Shown here: positions 1-8,410 of the stretch, one piece after another
Layout of the letters: the number at the start of each line of letters is the position of its first letter
How positions within the stretch are numbered: position 1 is the stretch's first letter
Origin: Planosporangium spinosum
GTDB taxonomy: Bacteria > Actinomycetota > Actinomycetes > Mycobacteriales > Micromonosporaceae
Assembly (NCBI RefSeq): GCF_049999945.1
Contig: NZ_JBLYUB010000010.1
Coordinates: 124,001-188,000, forward strand
Length of the DNA: 64,000 nt
Reading direction: 5' to 3'
Notes under the pieces: generated by a model
What the model was told of the DNA's origin: nothing
Databases searched by the model: none
What the model saw: only the letters and a program-made list of their open reading frames with translations
Made by a program: the position numbers and the translations under genes

Positions 1-381
1 ATCCGCGCCCGTCTCCTCGGAGGAATCCGGTCCCGTCCGCTTCGGTGAACGGGGCCGGATCACTTGTGTCCGGCGCCGCACGCCGTACCGCGTGTTTCCG
101 TGCCCCCTACGGCCCCGTGACGCCGGCCAGGCGCCGTGCGCTAGGGGAAACCAGGGGAAGGGGCAACCGGGCCGTCCCGTGCCGTTGAAGATGGCCGTCA
201 CGCGGCGGCGGTACCGTCTCGGGTACGGCCAGTCGGACGGCGACGGGTGCACATCTACCGCGACCCGACGTCACCCGCCCGACGGTACCCACCGTCCATC
301 GTGTCGACGTCAACCCACCGTCCATGGTGGAAACGGCGCCCACCGTCACGATCGTGGACGATGGGCGCCGGACAGTCGGGG
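1..381. other. Left-edge region without a supportable gene
   Basis: No reading frame here looks like a real protein; open frames are the low-complexity kind expected at this G+C. Three near copies of CCCACCGTC lie at about 286-350. The end of the region holds a hairpin-forming inverted repeat (335-369) next to the stop codon of the leftward gene that ends at 382. A gene ending left of the window edge cannot be excluded. Confidence 0.5.
335..369. terminator. Inverted repeat at the 3' end of the leftward IS110-like gene
   Basis: The arms are GGCGCCCACCGTCACGAT and ATCGTGGACGATGGGCGCC and meet at the palindrome CACGATCGTG. The stem is about 18 bp with one bulge and a mismatch. It lies 13 nt beyond the stop codon at 382. 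There is no T-tract, so any termination would be of the T-less actinobacterial kind. Its GATCGTGG element resembles the other intergenic inverted repeats in this window. Confidence 0.55.
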
Positions 382-2994
382 TCAGCGGCGGGCAGAGCGG
401 TACTCGTAGTCGCGGTCGTCGCCCTGGTCGCGGCTGAAGTCCCAGCCGCCCGAGGACTCCCGTCCGGGCCGGCCACCGACCCGGTAGCCGCCGACCTCCT
501 GGCCGCGCCGCCAACCCCGGAAGTACCCGGAGGTGTGGGCGGCGATGGCGGCCGGGTCGCGGACGACCCGCAGCGGACGCTCCGGCGCCGCGACGGGGGA
601 GCCCGGTACGAGGTTCTGCTGCGGCACCCGGCGGGGCAGTCCGGACTCGGTCTCGGTGCCCACGGCCGGTTCCGCGGCGTGTGATGCGGCGCGCCAGCCC
701 TCGTCGGAGGGGCTGGCGAAGTCGAGCTTGATCTCGTCCTCCCCGAAGTGGTCGGTGAACCACGCCGACCGCGCTTCCGCGAAAATCAGCAGGTCGCCGT
801 CGGCTTCGTCCTTGGTGGGGGGCTGGGCCGGCTCGGCGCTCGGCTTGCGCGCGGCGGACCGGCGGCCGGACTGCTCGGCGTCGCTGCCGGCACCGGACAG
901 GCCGCCGCGGTTGGGCGTGGTGTCGTTCGTGGGGCCGCTGCCGTTCAGGCCGCCGCCGTTGCCGAGGCCGCCGTTCGCGCCGTTGCTGGGCTCCACGAGC
1001 CGGAGGGCGGGCGGCTCCAGGCGGAGGTCGGCCGCGAACGGTTCGCGGTACTGCGGCGGCTCGCTGGTGAGCGCCGGGTCGGTCATCGGTGCCGGCTCGA
1101 CCAGGCGCAGGGCCGGCGGCTCGGCCGGCAGGTCATCGGACTGCCAGGGCGGTACGACCCGCCGTTCGGGCTGGAGCGGTAGGTCGACCCGCGGCGCCTC
1201 GGCGGCCGGCGGAAGGTCCAGCGACCGGGAGAAGTCCAGGCGAGGCATCTCGCCGGGAGCGAGGTCCTGACGGCCCTCCGTCGTCCGCCGGCTCTCCACC
1301 CGCGGCTCCACGGGCTGCCGGTACCGCTCCGCGCTGTGGGCGGGCTCCGCGGGCGCGTCACCGCGCAACGGCCAGCTCGCGGGGGGACCGGACGGTGGCA
1401 CGTCGGCGGCCGGACCGGTCGGGACGGTTCCGGGCGCCAGCGTGAAGCTGGTCGTCGGCGACTCGGCACCGCCCGCACCGCGCTGGTCACCGAACGGCGC
1501 GGACACCGGGCCGGTGGTGTAGGCCGGCTTCAGGCCCGGCGGGACCGGCGCGACCTGCTGCGGCCGTGCAGCGGCCGGCTCGGGCTGGGTGTGGGCGGCC
1601 GGGTTGATCGGGGTCGGGATCGAAGCCGGCGGCGGCACCGGAAGCGACGCCGGGGGCGCCTGTACCGGGGTCGGCGCGGGGGCCGGGGTGCTGACCGGGA
1701 CCGGCGTGGGGGCCGGGCCCGATACCGGCGTCGGCTGGTGCGTGGCCTGCTGCTCGGCTGCCTGCTTCTCGGCAGCGCGGCGCGCGGCGCGGGTACGCGG
1801 CGCCGCCTGGCTCTCCGCGGGCACGTCGCCGGTGCCGGCACGGTGGCTACCGGCGGGCGCGGCCGGGGACGTGGTCGCCGTCGTGGCGGCGGCCGGGGTG
1901 GCCGGCGGAGCGGACTGCGGCTGGACCGCCGGTGGGCCGGAGCGCGGCTGGATCCCCGCGGGCGGCGCGGAGCGCGGGCGCACCGACGCCGACCGGGTGC
2001 GGCGGGCCGCCGGGCGCGCCGACTCCTCCGCGGCGGCGGGGCCCGGGTACGTCTCCGTTCCCGGTACGGTCGCGACGCTGGTGCGGGGCCGGATGGCCGG
2101 CGTCGTCGTCGCGCCGGCGCCGGGCATCCGGGCGGACAGCACCGACACCAGCGCGTCGGCCGCCGCGTCGCAGGCGCGGACGGCGGCCACCGACTGGCGC
2201 ACGGTCTCGGCGACGGCGCTGGTGACCGAGCGGTTCATGCCGGTGCGGCGGGGCGTCTCGGCGATGGCCACGCGCAGCGAGGTGACGGCTTCGGTCAGGG
2301 TGGCGGAGTCGGAGACGCCCGCGTCGGTGAGTTCGGCGATCGCCTGGGCGTCACGCCCGCGCCCGTTCGTGCCGGTGCCCAGCGGGCCCGGCTCGGGCAG
2401 GGCGTCGAGGATGGCCAGCGGGATCGGCTCGGCGGGATCCGGGAACGCCCGGAGCGCGGCCGGGTACAGCTCGCGGAGCACCTCGCGCAGCGTCGCGGCG
2501 GCGCCCTGCCGTCCGGTGGTGACGGCGGCGTGTGCGGCCAGGACGGGCTTCAGCCCGATCAGGTCGCGCGGGGTCGGCTGGGCGACGGCGGACAGGACGC
2601 CCGCCTGGAGCGCCCGCGCCAGGCCGATCGCGCGCCGCTCGGCGGGGCTGGACTGCATCTCGTCGGCGGACTCGGCGTCGCTGAAGCGCTCGGCGTAGTC
2701 CTCGGCCGAGTCCTCGTCGGTGTAGGCGAGGTACCGGCCGGCGGCGATGAGCAGCCGGGCGACGATGTGCTCGTCGCTGTCCGTGGCGACCGCGACCGAC
2801 TCGAGGCCGTTGGAGCGCTCCGCGAGCAGGGCGCCCAGTTCCGCGAAGCCGGACGCGTCGTCGCTGATGTCGCAGATGTCCAGGAGGCGACCGGAGTCGT
2901 CGACAACGGCGACGGTGAGCCAGGTCTCGCTACCCGGTGGTACGGCGTTCAGGTCGGCCGATGCCAGACCGCAGTACACCCGTACGAGCGCCAC
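382..2994 (-). CDS. IS110-transposase-like N-terminal domain fused to a long disordered tail
   Basis: The start is GTG at 2994, preceded by an AGGAGG ribosome site 8 nt upstream, giving 870 aa; an in-frame ATG 24 codons earlier lacks such a site. Residues 1 to about 210 follow the layout of the RuvC-like DEDD domain of IS110 transposases, including a LREVLRELYPAALRAFPDP segment. However, the expected acidic residues look replaced: CGLASAD stands where IS110 proteins have CGID, and VAVATD where they have an E. Residues 230-310 form a second Ala-rich helical block. Residues 310 to about 690 are Pro/Ala/Thr-rich and probably disordered. The last 130 residues are better conserved in style (AWFTDHFGEDEIKLDF, GLPRRVPQQNLVPG, YFRGWRRG) and recall, from memory, the tails of conservon (cvn) sensor kinases. 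I see no inverted repeats or second IS gene, so a domesticated protein of unknown role is more likely than an active transposase. Confidence 0.6.
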   Translation of the reverse strand: MALVRVYCGLASADLNAVPPGSETWLTVAVVDDSGRLLDICDISDDASGFAELGALLAERSNGLESVAVATDSDEHIVARLLIAAGRYLAYTDEDSAEDYAERFSDAESADEMQSSPAERRAIGLARALQAGVLSAVAQPTPRDLIGLKPVLAAHAAVTTGRQGAAATLREVLRELYPAALRAFPDPAEPIPLAILDALPEPGPLGTGTNGRGRDAQAIAELTDAGVSDSATLTEAVTSLRVAIAETPRRTGMNRSVTSAVAETVRQSVAAVRACDAAADALVSVLSARMPGAGATTTPAIRPRTSVATVPGTETYPGPAAAEESARPAARRTRSASVRPRSAPPAGIQPRSGPPAVQPQSAPPATPAAATTATTSPAAPAGSHRAGTGDVPAESQAAPRTRAARRAAEKQAAEQQATHQPTPVSGPAPTPVPVSTPAPAPTPVQAPPASLPVPPPASIPTPINPAAHTQPEPAAARPQQVAPVPPGLKPAYTTGPVSAPFGDQRGAGGAESPTTSFTLAPGTVPTGPAADVPPSGPPASWPLRGDAPAEPAHSAERYRQPVEPRVESRRTTEGRQDLAPGEMPRLDFSRSLDLPPAAEAPRVDLPLQPERRVVPPWQSDDLPAEPPALRLVEPAPMTDPALTSEPPQYREPFAADLRLEPPALRLVEPSNGANGGLGNGGGLNGSGPTNDTTPNRGGLSGAGSDAEQSGRRSAARKPSAEPAQPPTKDEADGDLLIFAEARSAWFTDHFGEDEIKLDFASPSDEGWRAASHAAEPAVGTETESGLPRRVPQQNLVPGSPVAAPERPLRVVRDPAAIAAHTSGYFRGWRRGQEVGGYRVGGRPGRESSGGWDFSRDQGDDRDYEYRSARR

Positions 2995-3074
2995 CGCGTC
3001 GTCCTCCTCTCGGGACAGTGCTGAAGGAGCATGGAACGCACGGGGGGACCTGTCCCTGGATCCCACCCGGTACC

Positions 3075-3098
3075 GCCGCCGAGGCCGGCCTCGACGGC
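3075..3098. repeat. Near-perfect 24-bp palindrome upstream of the IS110-like gene
   Basis: GCCGCCGAGGCC meets GGCCTCGACGGC with one mismatch; the central 14 bp are perfect. It lies about 85 bp upstream of the GTG start at 2994, so it could be an operator or a 5' leader hairpin. No partner site was seen elsewhere in the window. Confidence 0.4.
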
Positions 3099-3237
3099 TT
3101 AACTATTCAGATACCCGTCCGATGACGGCGATAGACCATCTCCGGGCCGTACGTCGCGACGGTATGGCCGGTCGGACCAGTCCATCACGCCACACGTTCC
3201 CGCGCCGCTCATCGGGATGATGCTCCCTGGTCAGTGG

Positions 3238-4257
3238 TCAGTTGCGCCAGTCCACGACGGCAGAGATCTTGCCGATCACGGTTCGCCAGCTCAAAGCCGC
3301 GGTAGTTTGTGGGTCAATCTTGCGAAGTCGGCGACGTGCGAAGAACGCACCGAAGCCACCCGCTTCGACCGTACGGAGCCCTTCGTCCAGGTCGTCGAGC
3401 GGCGACCCCGGGGCGAGCGCCGTCATCACCGGGTGTAGCCGGAGTGCGTACGCGACGTCCCGGGCCAGCTCGCCGGCCTGGATGATCAGCGCCGGGTCCC
3501 ACGCGTCGTGGCCGCCACGCAGGTTCTCCACCACCAGGTCGAGCTCGTAGCGGTCCTCGTCGAGCGGGACGATGTCCTCCGGCTCGATCCGGTCGCGGAC
3601 CTCGTCCCAGGTGTCGAGCTGCGTCAGTTCGTGGTCGGTGGCGCCGCGGACGTACTCCACGAGCCCCTCCGCGCTGCGGAACAGCAGCAGCTTGCCGTTC
3701 TCGGCCAGGAAGACCGGAACGTCCTCGGGCTCCTCGGCCTCCGCCGCCTCCGCCGCCTCGGCGTCGGTCTCCTCGGCCTCGGCCTCCTCGCCGTCGGTGG
3801 CGTCGGCGTCGTCGCGCGCGCCGGCGGTGCGGTCGGTCTCCCCGTCGTCGCCGGTGTCGCCGTCCTCCCGGTGCCGACCGGCGGCAAGAGCCTGCGCGGT
3901 CAGCTCGTGCTCGTCGATCGCGGGAAGCTCGTCGTCCTCGTCGTCCAGCCGGGCGGTCGCCGGCCGGGTCTCGGGGAAGTCCTCGTCGCGGTCGCCGATC
4001 TCCGGTTCATGGACCTCGGTCGACAGCCGGTAGGCGCGCAGCGTGTAGCCGACGCCGGCCGGCAGGGCGATCTCGACCGGCTGTACCCGGACATCGGTCC
4101 ACAGCGCGTCCGTCGCCGCTGAACGGCTGGCGGACGACGGTTCGACGTGCTCGGTTTCGTCGTCCATCGGGTCATCCTCGGTGAAAGCGTCGGTGCCGGA
4201 GTCCAGCTCCTCCGACGAGTCTTCGGCGCTTCCTGTTCCCGACGGCTGGCGGGCCAC
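3238..4257 (-). CDS. Acidic conserved protein of unknown function
   Basis: The start chosen is GTG at 4257, with GGAGG 5 nt upstream; an ATG 15 codons earlier has no ribosome site. The 339-aa product has an N-terminal half that is extremely rich in Asp and Glu, with an uninterrupted acidic, Ala-rich stretch around residues 130-180. A folded C-terminal half follows, with PVFLAENGKLLLFRS, VENLRGGHDAWDPALIIQ and a final FFARRRLRKIDP segment. There is no signal peptide and no membrane helix. I do not recognise a catalytic motif. Similar proteins in related genomes have, to my recollection, been labelled 'primosomal protein', but nothing here supports that. It is transcribed in the same direction as its neighbours and separated from them by more than 100 bp on each side. 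Confidence 0.7.
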   Translation of the reverse strand: MARQPSGTGSAEDSSEELDSGTDAFTEDDPMDDETEHVEPSSASRSAATDALWTDVRVQPVEIALPAGVGYTLRAYRLSTEVHEPEIGDRDEDFPETRPATARLDDEDDELPAIDEHELTAQALAAGRHREDGDTGDDGETDRTAGARDDADATDGEEAEAEETDAEAAEAAEAEEPEDVPVFLAENGKLLLFRSAEGLVEYVRGATDHELTQLDTWDEVRDRIEPEDIVPLDEDRYELDLVVENLRGGHDAWDPALIIQAGELARDVAYALRLHPVMTALAPGSPLDDLDEGLRTVEAGGFGAFFARRRLRKIDPQTTAALSWRTVIGKISAVVDWRN

Positions 4258-4387
4258 GGCGACCTCCGTATCGCAGTCCGGTGCGCCGACCGACGCGACC
4301 ATCGCGACGGTCAGTCTCGCGCACAGACACCCTAGTCGTACCGCACTGTCTGTGCGGTTACCCCCCGTGGGGAGATTGAACCGCGGT

Positions 4388-5254
4388 CTACAACCCCTTG
4401 GGGTGCCAGACCGTTTTCGTCTCCATAAATGCGAGCATCCGGTCGACGCCCGGGTCCGCCGTCCAGTCCGGAGCCGTTCGCGCAGGTCGGAGGACCCGTT
4501 TGAGGTTGTCCGCCGCGGCGATCTCCAGCTCGGTCGCCAGCGGGGAACCGGACAGTCCGGCCAGGTCGATGGCATCGACGTCCATGTGGCTGGCCAGCCA
4601 CGGGGCGATCTCGGCGACCCGCCCGGTGAGCACGTTGACCACGCCGCCGGGCAGATCGGAGGTCGCGAGCACCTCGGCGAGCGTGACGGCCGGCAGTGGC
4701 CGGTCCTCACTGGCCACGACGACCACGGTGTTGCCCGTCACGATGGCGGGCGCGACCACGCTCACCAGGCCCACCAGCGCCGGGGCGGCCGGTGCGACGA
4801 TCGCCACCACGCCGGTCGGCTCCGGCGTGGAGAGGTTGAAGTAGGGGCCGGCGACCGGGTTGGCCGAGCCGTGCACCTGGGCGATCTTGTCAGCCCAGCC
4901 CGCGTACCAGACCCACCGGTCGATCGCGGCGTCCACCTCCGCCTCCGCGCCGGAGGCACCGGAGGCGGCCGCGACCTCGGCGACGAACTGCGCCCGCCGG
5001 CCCTCCAGCATCTCGGCGACCCGGTAGAGGATCTGGCCCCGGTTGTACGCCGTGGCCGCCGACCACCTACCGAACGCCGCGCGGGCGGCCACGACGGCGT
5101 CCCGGGCATCCTTACGGGAGGCGAGCGCCGCGTTGGCCATGAAGTCTCCGGATGCCGACCGCACCGGGTACGAGCGCCCGGATTCGCTGCGGGGGAACGC
5201 CCCGCCGATGAACAGCTTGTACGTCTTGCGGACCGCCAGTCGGTCAGTGCTCAA
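4388..5254 (-). CDS. Short, degenerate aldehyde dehydrogenase homologue
   Basis: The 288-aa protein matches only the N-terminal, NAD-binding half of the ALDH superfamily, which is normally about 480 aa. The catalytic Cys domain is absent. Key motifs of the fold are also changed: the PWN oxyanion motif reads VAPAAPALVG, the KPAE segment reads VASED, and the FTGST loop is replaced by DLAGLSGSP. It therefore looks like a pseudoenzyme or structural partner rather than a dehydrogenase. The start is TTG, supported by GGAGG 6 nt upstream inside the end of the full-length ALDH gene. The two genes overlap by 11 bp, so translation is coupled and both belong to the deoC operon. The frame is intact and codon use is normal, which argues against a recent pseudogene. 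Confidence 0.75.
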   Translation of the reverse strand: MSTDRLAVRKTYKLFIGGAFPRSESGRSYPVRSASGDFMANAALASRKDARDAVVAARAAFGRWSAATAYNRGQILYRVAEMLEGRRAQFVAEVAAASGASGAEAEVDAAIDRWVWYAGWADKIAQVHGSANPVAGPYFNLSTPEPTGVVAIVAPAAPALVGLVSVVAPAIVTGNTVVVVASEDRPLPAVTLAEVLATSDLPGGVVNVLTGRVAEIAPWLASHMDVDAIDLAGLSGSPLATELEIAAADNLKRVLRPARTAPDWTADPGVDRMLAFMETKTVWHPKGL

Positions 5255-6701
5255 GGTAGGCCTCCAGACCGTGGCGGCCGCCCTCCCGGCCGTACCCGGA
5301 CTCCTTGTAACCGCCGAACGGCGAGGTGGGGTCGAACTTGTTGAACGTGTTGGCCCAGACCACGCCGGCGCGCAGCTTGTCGGCGATCGACAGGATCCGC
5401 GAACCCTTCTCGGTCCAGATCCCGGCCGACAGCCCGTACGGCGTGTTGTTGGCCTTCTCGACCGCCTCCGCCGGGGTGCGGAAGGTCAGCACCGACAGCA
5501 CCGGGCCAAAGATCTCCTCCCGGGCGATGCGGTGGGCCTGCGAGACACCGGTGAAGATGGTCGGGGCGAACCAGAAGCCACGCTCGGGCAGGTCGCACGG
5601 TGCGGACCAGCGCTCGGCGCCCTCGTCCTCGCCGGCCTGCGACAGTTGCCGGATGCGCGCCAGCTGGGCGGCGGAGTTGATCGCGCCGACGTCGGTGTTC
5701 TTGTCCAGCGGGTCGCCCACCCGCAGCCGGGCCATCCGGCGCCGCAGCGCCGACAGCAGCTCGTCGGCGATCGACTCCTGGACCAGCAGGCGGGAGCCGG
5801 CGCAGCAGACGTGCCCCTGGTTGAAGAAGATGCCGTTGACGATGCCCTCGACCGCCTGGTCGACGGGTGCGTCGTCGAAGACGATGTTGGCGGCCTTGCC
5901 GCCGAGCTCCAACGTCACCCGCTTCGCCGTGCCGGCGACCGATCGGGCGATCTGCTTGCCCACCTCGGTCGAGCCGGTGAAGGCGACCTTGTCCACGCCC
6001 GGGTGCTCGACCAGCGCCCGGCCCGTCTCGCCGGCGCCGGTCACGATGTTGACCACGCCGGGCGGCAGCTCGGCCTGCTGGCAGATCTCGGCGAAGGCCA
6101 GGGCGGTCAGCGGCGTGGTCTCGGCCGGCTTGAGGACGACCGTGTTGCCGCAGGCGAGCGCCGGTGCGATCTTCCAGGCGAGCATGAGCAGCGGGAAGTT
6201 CCAGGGGATGACCTGACCGGCGACGCCGAGCGGCTTCGGGTTCGGCCCGCCGGGCTCGCCGCTCGGCCTCCGGCCGACGACCGCGTACTCCAGCTTGTCG
6301 GCCCAGCCCGCGTAGTAGAAGAAGTGCGCGGCGACCAGCGGCACGTCGACGTCGCGCGACTCCCGGATCGGCTTGCCGTTGTCGATCGATTCCAGGACGG
6401 CCAACTCGCGGGCGCGCTCCTGGACGATGCGGGCGATGCGGTACAGGTACTTGGCCCGCTCCCGGCCCGGCATCGGGCCCCAGACCCGCTCGAACGCCGA
6501 CCGGGCGGCGCGCACCGCCCGGTCGACGTCCGCCGCGTCGGCCTCGACGACCTCCGAGAGCACTTCTTCGGTCGCCGGGTTGACCGTCTTGATCCGGCCG
6601 CCCGAGCCGTCGACGAACTCGCCGTCGATGAACAGCCCGTACGACTCGCGGATGTCCACGACCGTGCGGGACTCCGGTGCCGGCGCGTACTCGAAAACCA
6701 T
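5244..6701 (-). CDS. Aldehyde dehydrogenase
   Basis: A full-length (485 aa) NAD(P)-dependent aldehyde dehydrogenase. It has the PWNFPLLM oxyanion motif, KPAETTPL cofactor segment, FTGSTEVGKQIA, the general base in LELGGKAANIVFDDA, and the catalytic cysteine in GHVCCAGSRLLVQ; two adjacent Cys are present. The C-terminal half includes EEIFGPVLSV and PFGGYKESGYGREGG. It is sandwiched between deoC, whose stop is 5 nt upstream of this start codon, and a truncated ALDH homologue. That context suggests oxidation of the acetaldehyde released by deoxyribose-phosphate aldolase, so that deoxyribose carbon reaches acetate. The substrate is inferred from context only. Confidence 0.9.
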   Translation of the reverse strand: MVFEYAPAPESRTVVDIRESYGLFIDGEFVDGSGGRIKTVNPATEEVLSEVVEADAADVDRAVRAARSAFERVWGPMPGRERAKYLYRIARIVQERARELAVLESIDNGKPIRESRDVDVPLVAAHFFYYAGWADKLEYAVVGRRPSGEPGGPNPKPLGVAGQVIPWNFPLLMLAWKIAPALACGNTVVLKPAETTPLTALAFAEICQQAELPPGVVNIVTGAGETGRALVEHPGVDKVAFTGSTEVGKQIARSVAGTAKRVTLELGGKAANIVFDDAPVDQAVEGIVNGIFFNQGHVCCAGSRLLVQESIADELLSALRRRMARLRVGDPLDKNTDVGAINSAAQLARIRQLSQAGEDEGAERWSAPCDLPERGFWFAPTIFTGVSQAHRIAREEIFGPVLSVLTFRTPAEAVEKANNTPYGLSAGIWTEKGSRILSIADKLRAGVVWANTFNKFDPTSPFGGYKESGYGREGGRHGLEAYLEH

Positions 6702-6706
6702 GGGCC

Positions 6707-7657
6707 TCAGTCCAGCGTGACGTAGTTGGGGCCGGAGTAGCGGCCGGAGCTCATCTTGGTGCGCTGCATCAGCAGGTCGTTGAGCAGGCTGGAGGCGCCG
6801 AAGCGGAACCAGTCCGGGTCCAGCCAGTCCGCGCCCGCCGTTTCGTTGACCAGCACGAGGTACTTGATCGCGTCCTTGGCGGTCCGGATGCCGCCGGCCG
6901 GCTTGACCCCGACCTGGCGGCCGGTGGCCGCCCGGAAGTCGCGGACCGCCTCCAGCATCACCAGCGTGACCGGTGGCGTCGCGGCCGGCGAGACCTTGCC
7001 GGTGGAGGTCTTGATGAAGTCGGCGCCCGCGATCATCGCCAGCCAGGACGCCCGGCGGACGTTGTCGTAGGTCGCCAGCTCACCGGTCTCCAGGATGACC
7101 TTGAGATGTGCGCTGCCGCAGGCCTGCTTGACCGCGACGATCTCCTCGAAGACCTCCAGGTACCGGCCGGACAGGAACGCGCCCCGGTTGATCACCATGT
7201 CGATCTCGTCGGCGCCCGCGGCCACGGCGGCCCCGGTGTCGGCGAGCTTGACCTGAAGCGGCGCCTGGCCGGACGGGAAGGCCGTCGCCACGCTGGCCAG
7301 ATGCACCCCGGAGCCGTCGAGGGCGGACGCGGCGACTCCGACCATCGCCGGGTACACGCAGATGGCGGCCGCCGACGGGCAGGACGGGTCCGCCGGGTCG
7401 GGGCGGCGCGCCTTGGCGCACAGTGCCCGCACCTTGCCCGGGGTGTCCGCGCCCTCCAGTGTGGTCAGGTCCACCATGCGGATGGCGAGGTCGAGCGCCC
7501 ACGCCTTCGAGGTCGTCTTGATCGAGCGGGTGCCGAGCATCGCCGCACGCTGGTCGGCACCCACCTGATCGACGCCGGGGAGGCCGTGCAGGAACGCGCG
7601 CAGAGCCGCGTTCGACCGGGCCACCTCTTCGAGGCCCGACACAGGCGTTGCCGTCAT
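6707..7657 (-). CDS. deoC: Deoxyribose-phosphate aldolase
   Basis: Class I aldolase that splits 2-deoxyribose 5-phosphate into glyceraldehyde 3-phosphate and acetaldehyde in deoxynucleoside breakdown. The Schiff-base lysine lies in FIKTSTGK and the second active-site lysine in GVKPAGGIRT; EIDMVINRGAF is also typical. I place the start at ATG 7657 (316 aa). A TACACT -10 box (7665-7670) ends exactly 7 nt before it, so the mRNA is probably leaderless; an in-frame GTG 6 codons upstream would lie inside that box. It heads an operon with the two ALDH genes and is divergent from upp, with 85 bp between the two starts. Confidence 0.93.
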   Translation of the reverse strand: MTATPVSGLEEVARSNAALRAFLHGLPGVDQVGADQRAAMLGTRSIKTTSKAWALDLAIRMVDLTTLEGADTPGKVRALCAKARRPDPADPSCPSAAAICVYPAMVGVAASALDGSGVHLASVATAFPSGQAPLQVKLADTGAAVAAGADEIDMVINRGAFLSGRYLEVFEEIVAVKQACGSAHLKVILETGELATYDNVRRASWLAMIAGADFIKTSTGKVSPAATPPVTLVMLEAVRDFRAATGRQVGVKPAGGIRTAKDAIKYLVLVNETAGADWLDPDWFRFGASSLLNDLLMQRTKMSSGRYSGPNYVTLD

Positions 7658-7729
7658 GGCGGCCAGTGTACGCACCGACCGGTCAATCGATCATGGACGG
7701 GCGCGCGCAGGTCACCCACCGGGTCGCGC

Positions 7730-7735
7730 TAGGTT
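7730..7735 (+). promoter_or_regulatory. -10 box of the leaderless upp transcript
   Basis: TAGGTT is followed by 7 nt and then the GTG start of upp. The deoC -10 box on the other strand (7665-7670) is only 60 bp away, so the two salvage units share a compact divergent promoter region. Confidence 0.6.
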
Positions 7736-7742
7736 GCTCGCC

Positions 7743-8375
7743 GTGGACGTACTAGTGGTTGACCATCCGCTGGCCAAGTCGCGCCTGACCGCGATGCGCG
7801 ACGCGCGCACCGAGCCGGGCGCCTTCCGCGCCGCGCTGCACGAGCTGACCACGATGCTCGTGTACGAGGCGACCCGTGACCACCCGGTCGAGACGTACTC
7901 CGTCCAGACGCCGGTGACGACGACCGACGGGACCCGGCTGGCCAACCCGCCGCTGCTGGTGCCGGTCCTGCGCGCCGGCCTGGGCATGGCCGACGCCGCC
8001 CTGTCGCTGCTGCCGGAGTCGTCGATGGGCTTCGTGGGCCTGGCCCGCGACGAGGAGACGTTCGAGCCGCGGGCGTACATGGAGTCGCTGCCGGCCGATC
8101 TGACCGGCATCCCGGTCATGGTCCTGGACCCGATGCTCGCCACCGGTGGCTCGCTGGAACACTGCTGCCGGCTGCTCGCCGACCGCGGCTGCACCGAGAT
8201 CATCGTGCTGTGCGTGCTGGCCGCCCCGGTCGGGCTGGCGCGGCTGGAGCGCTCGGGCCTGCCGCTGCGGGTGGTCACCGCCTCGATCGACGAGGGGCTC
8301 AACGACAAGAAGTTCATCGTGCCGGGCCTCGGCGACGCCGGTGACCGCCAGTTCGGCGGCATGCCGAGGTTCTGA
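7743..8375 (+). CDS. upp: Uracil phosphoribosyltransferase
   Basis: Converts uracil and PRPP to UMP. The PRPP-binding loop reads MVLDPMLATGGS, and the C-terminal uracil-binding part contains IVPGLGDAGDRQFG. The start is GTG at 7743 (210 aa, the usual length); 29 codons of open frame upstream overlap the promoter. TAGGTT 7 nt before the GTG indicates a leaderless mRNA. Its divergent partner is the deoC-ALDH operon, so the locus joins pyrimidine base salvage with deoxyribose catabolism. A uracil/xanthine-type permease lies far away at 43-44 kb. Confidence 0.95.
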   Translation: MDVLVVDHPLAKSRLTAMRDARTEPGAFRAALHELTTMLVYEATRDHPVETYSVQTPVTTTDGTRLANPPLLVPVLRAGLGMADAALSLLPESSMGFVGLARDEETFEPRAYMESLPADLTGIPVMVLDPMLATGGSLEHCCRLLADRGCTEIIVLCVLAAPVGLARLERSGLPLRVVTASIDEGLNDKKFIVPGLGDAGDRQFGGMPRF

Positions 8376-8410
8376 CCTTTTCACGATCGCCAGGGCCGCG
8401 ACGGTCACGG

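Noticed and set aside
1336..3024. Long open frames opposite the IS110-like gene
   Set aside because: Arg/Gly-rich low-complexity products typical of antisense frames in high-G+C DNA; the minus-strand frame has a ribosome site and domain structure.
5043..6725. 560-codon plus-strand frame over the ALDH genes
   Set aside because: It is the mirror of two clear ALDH reading frames and has no recognisable domain.
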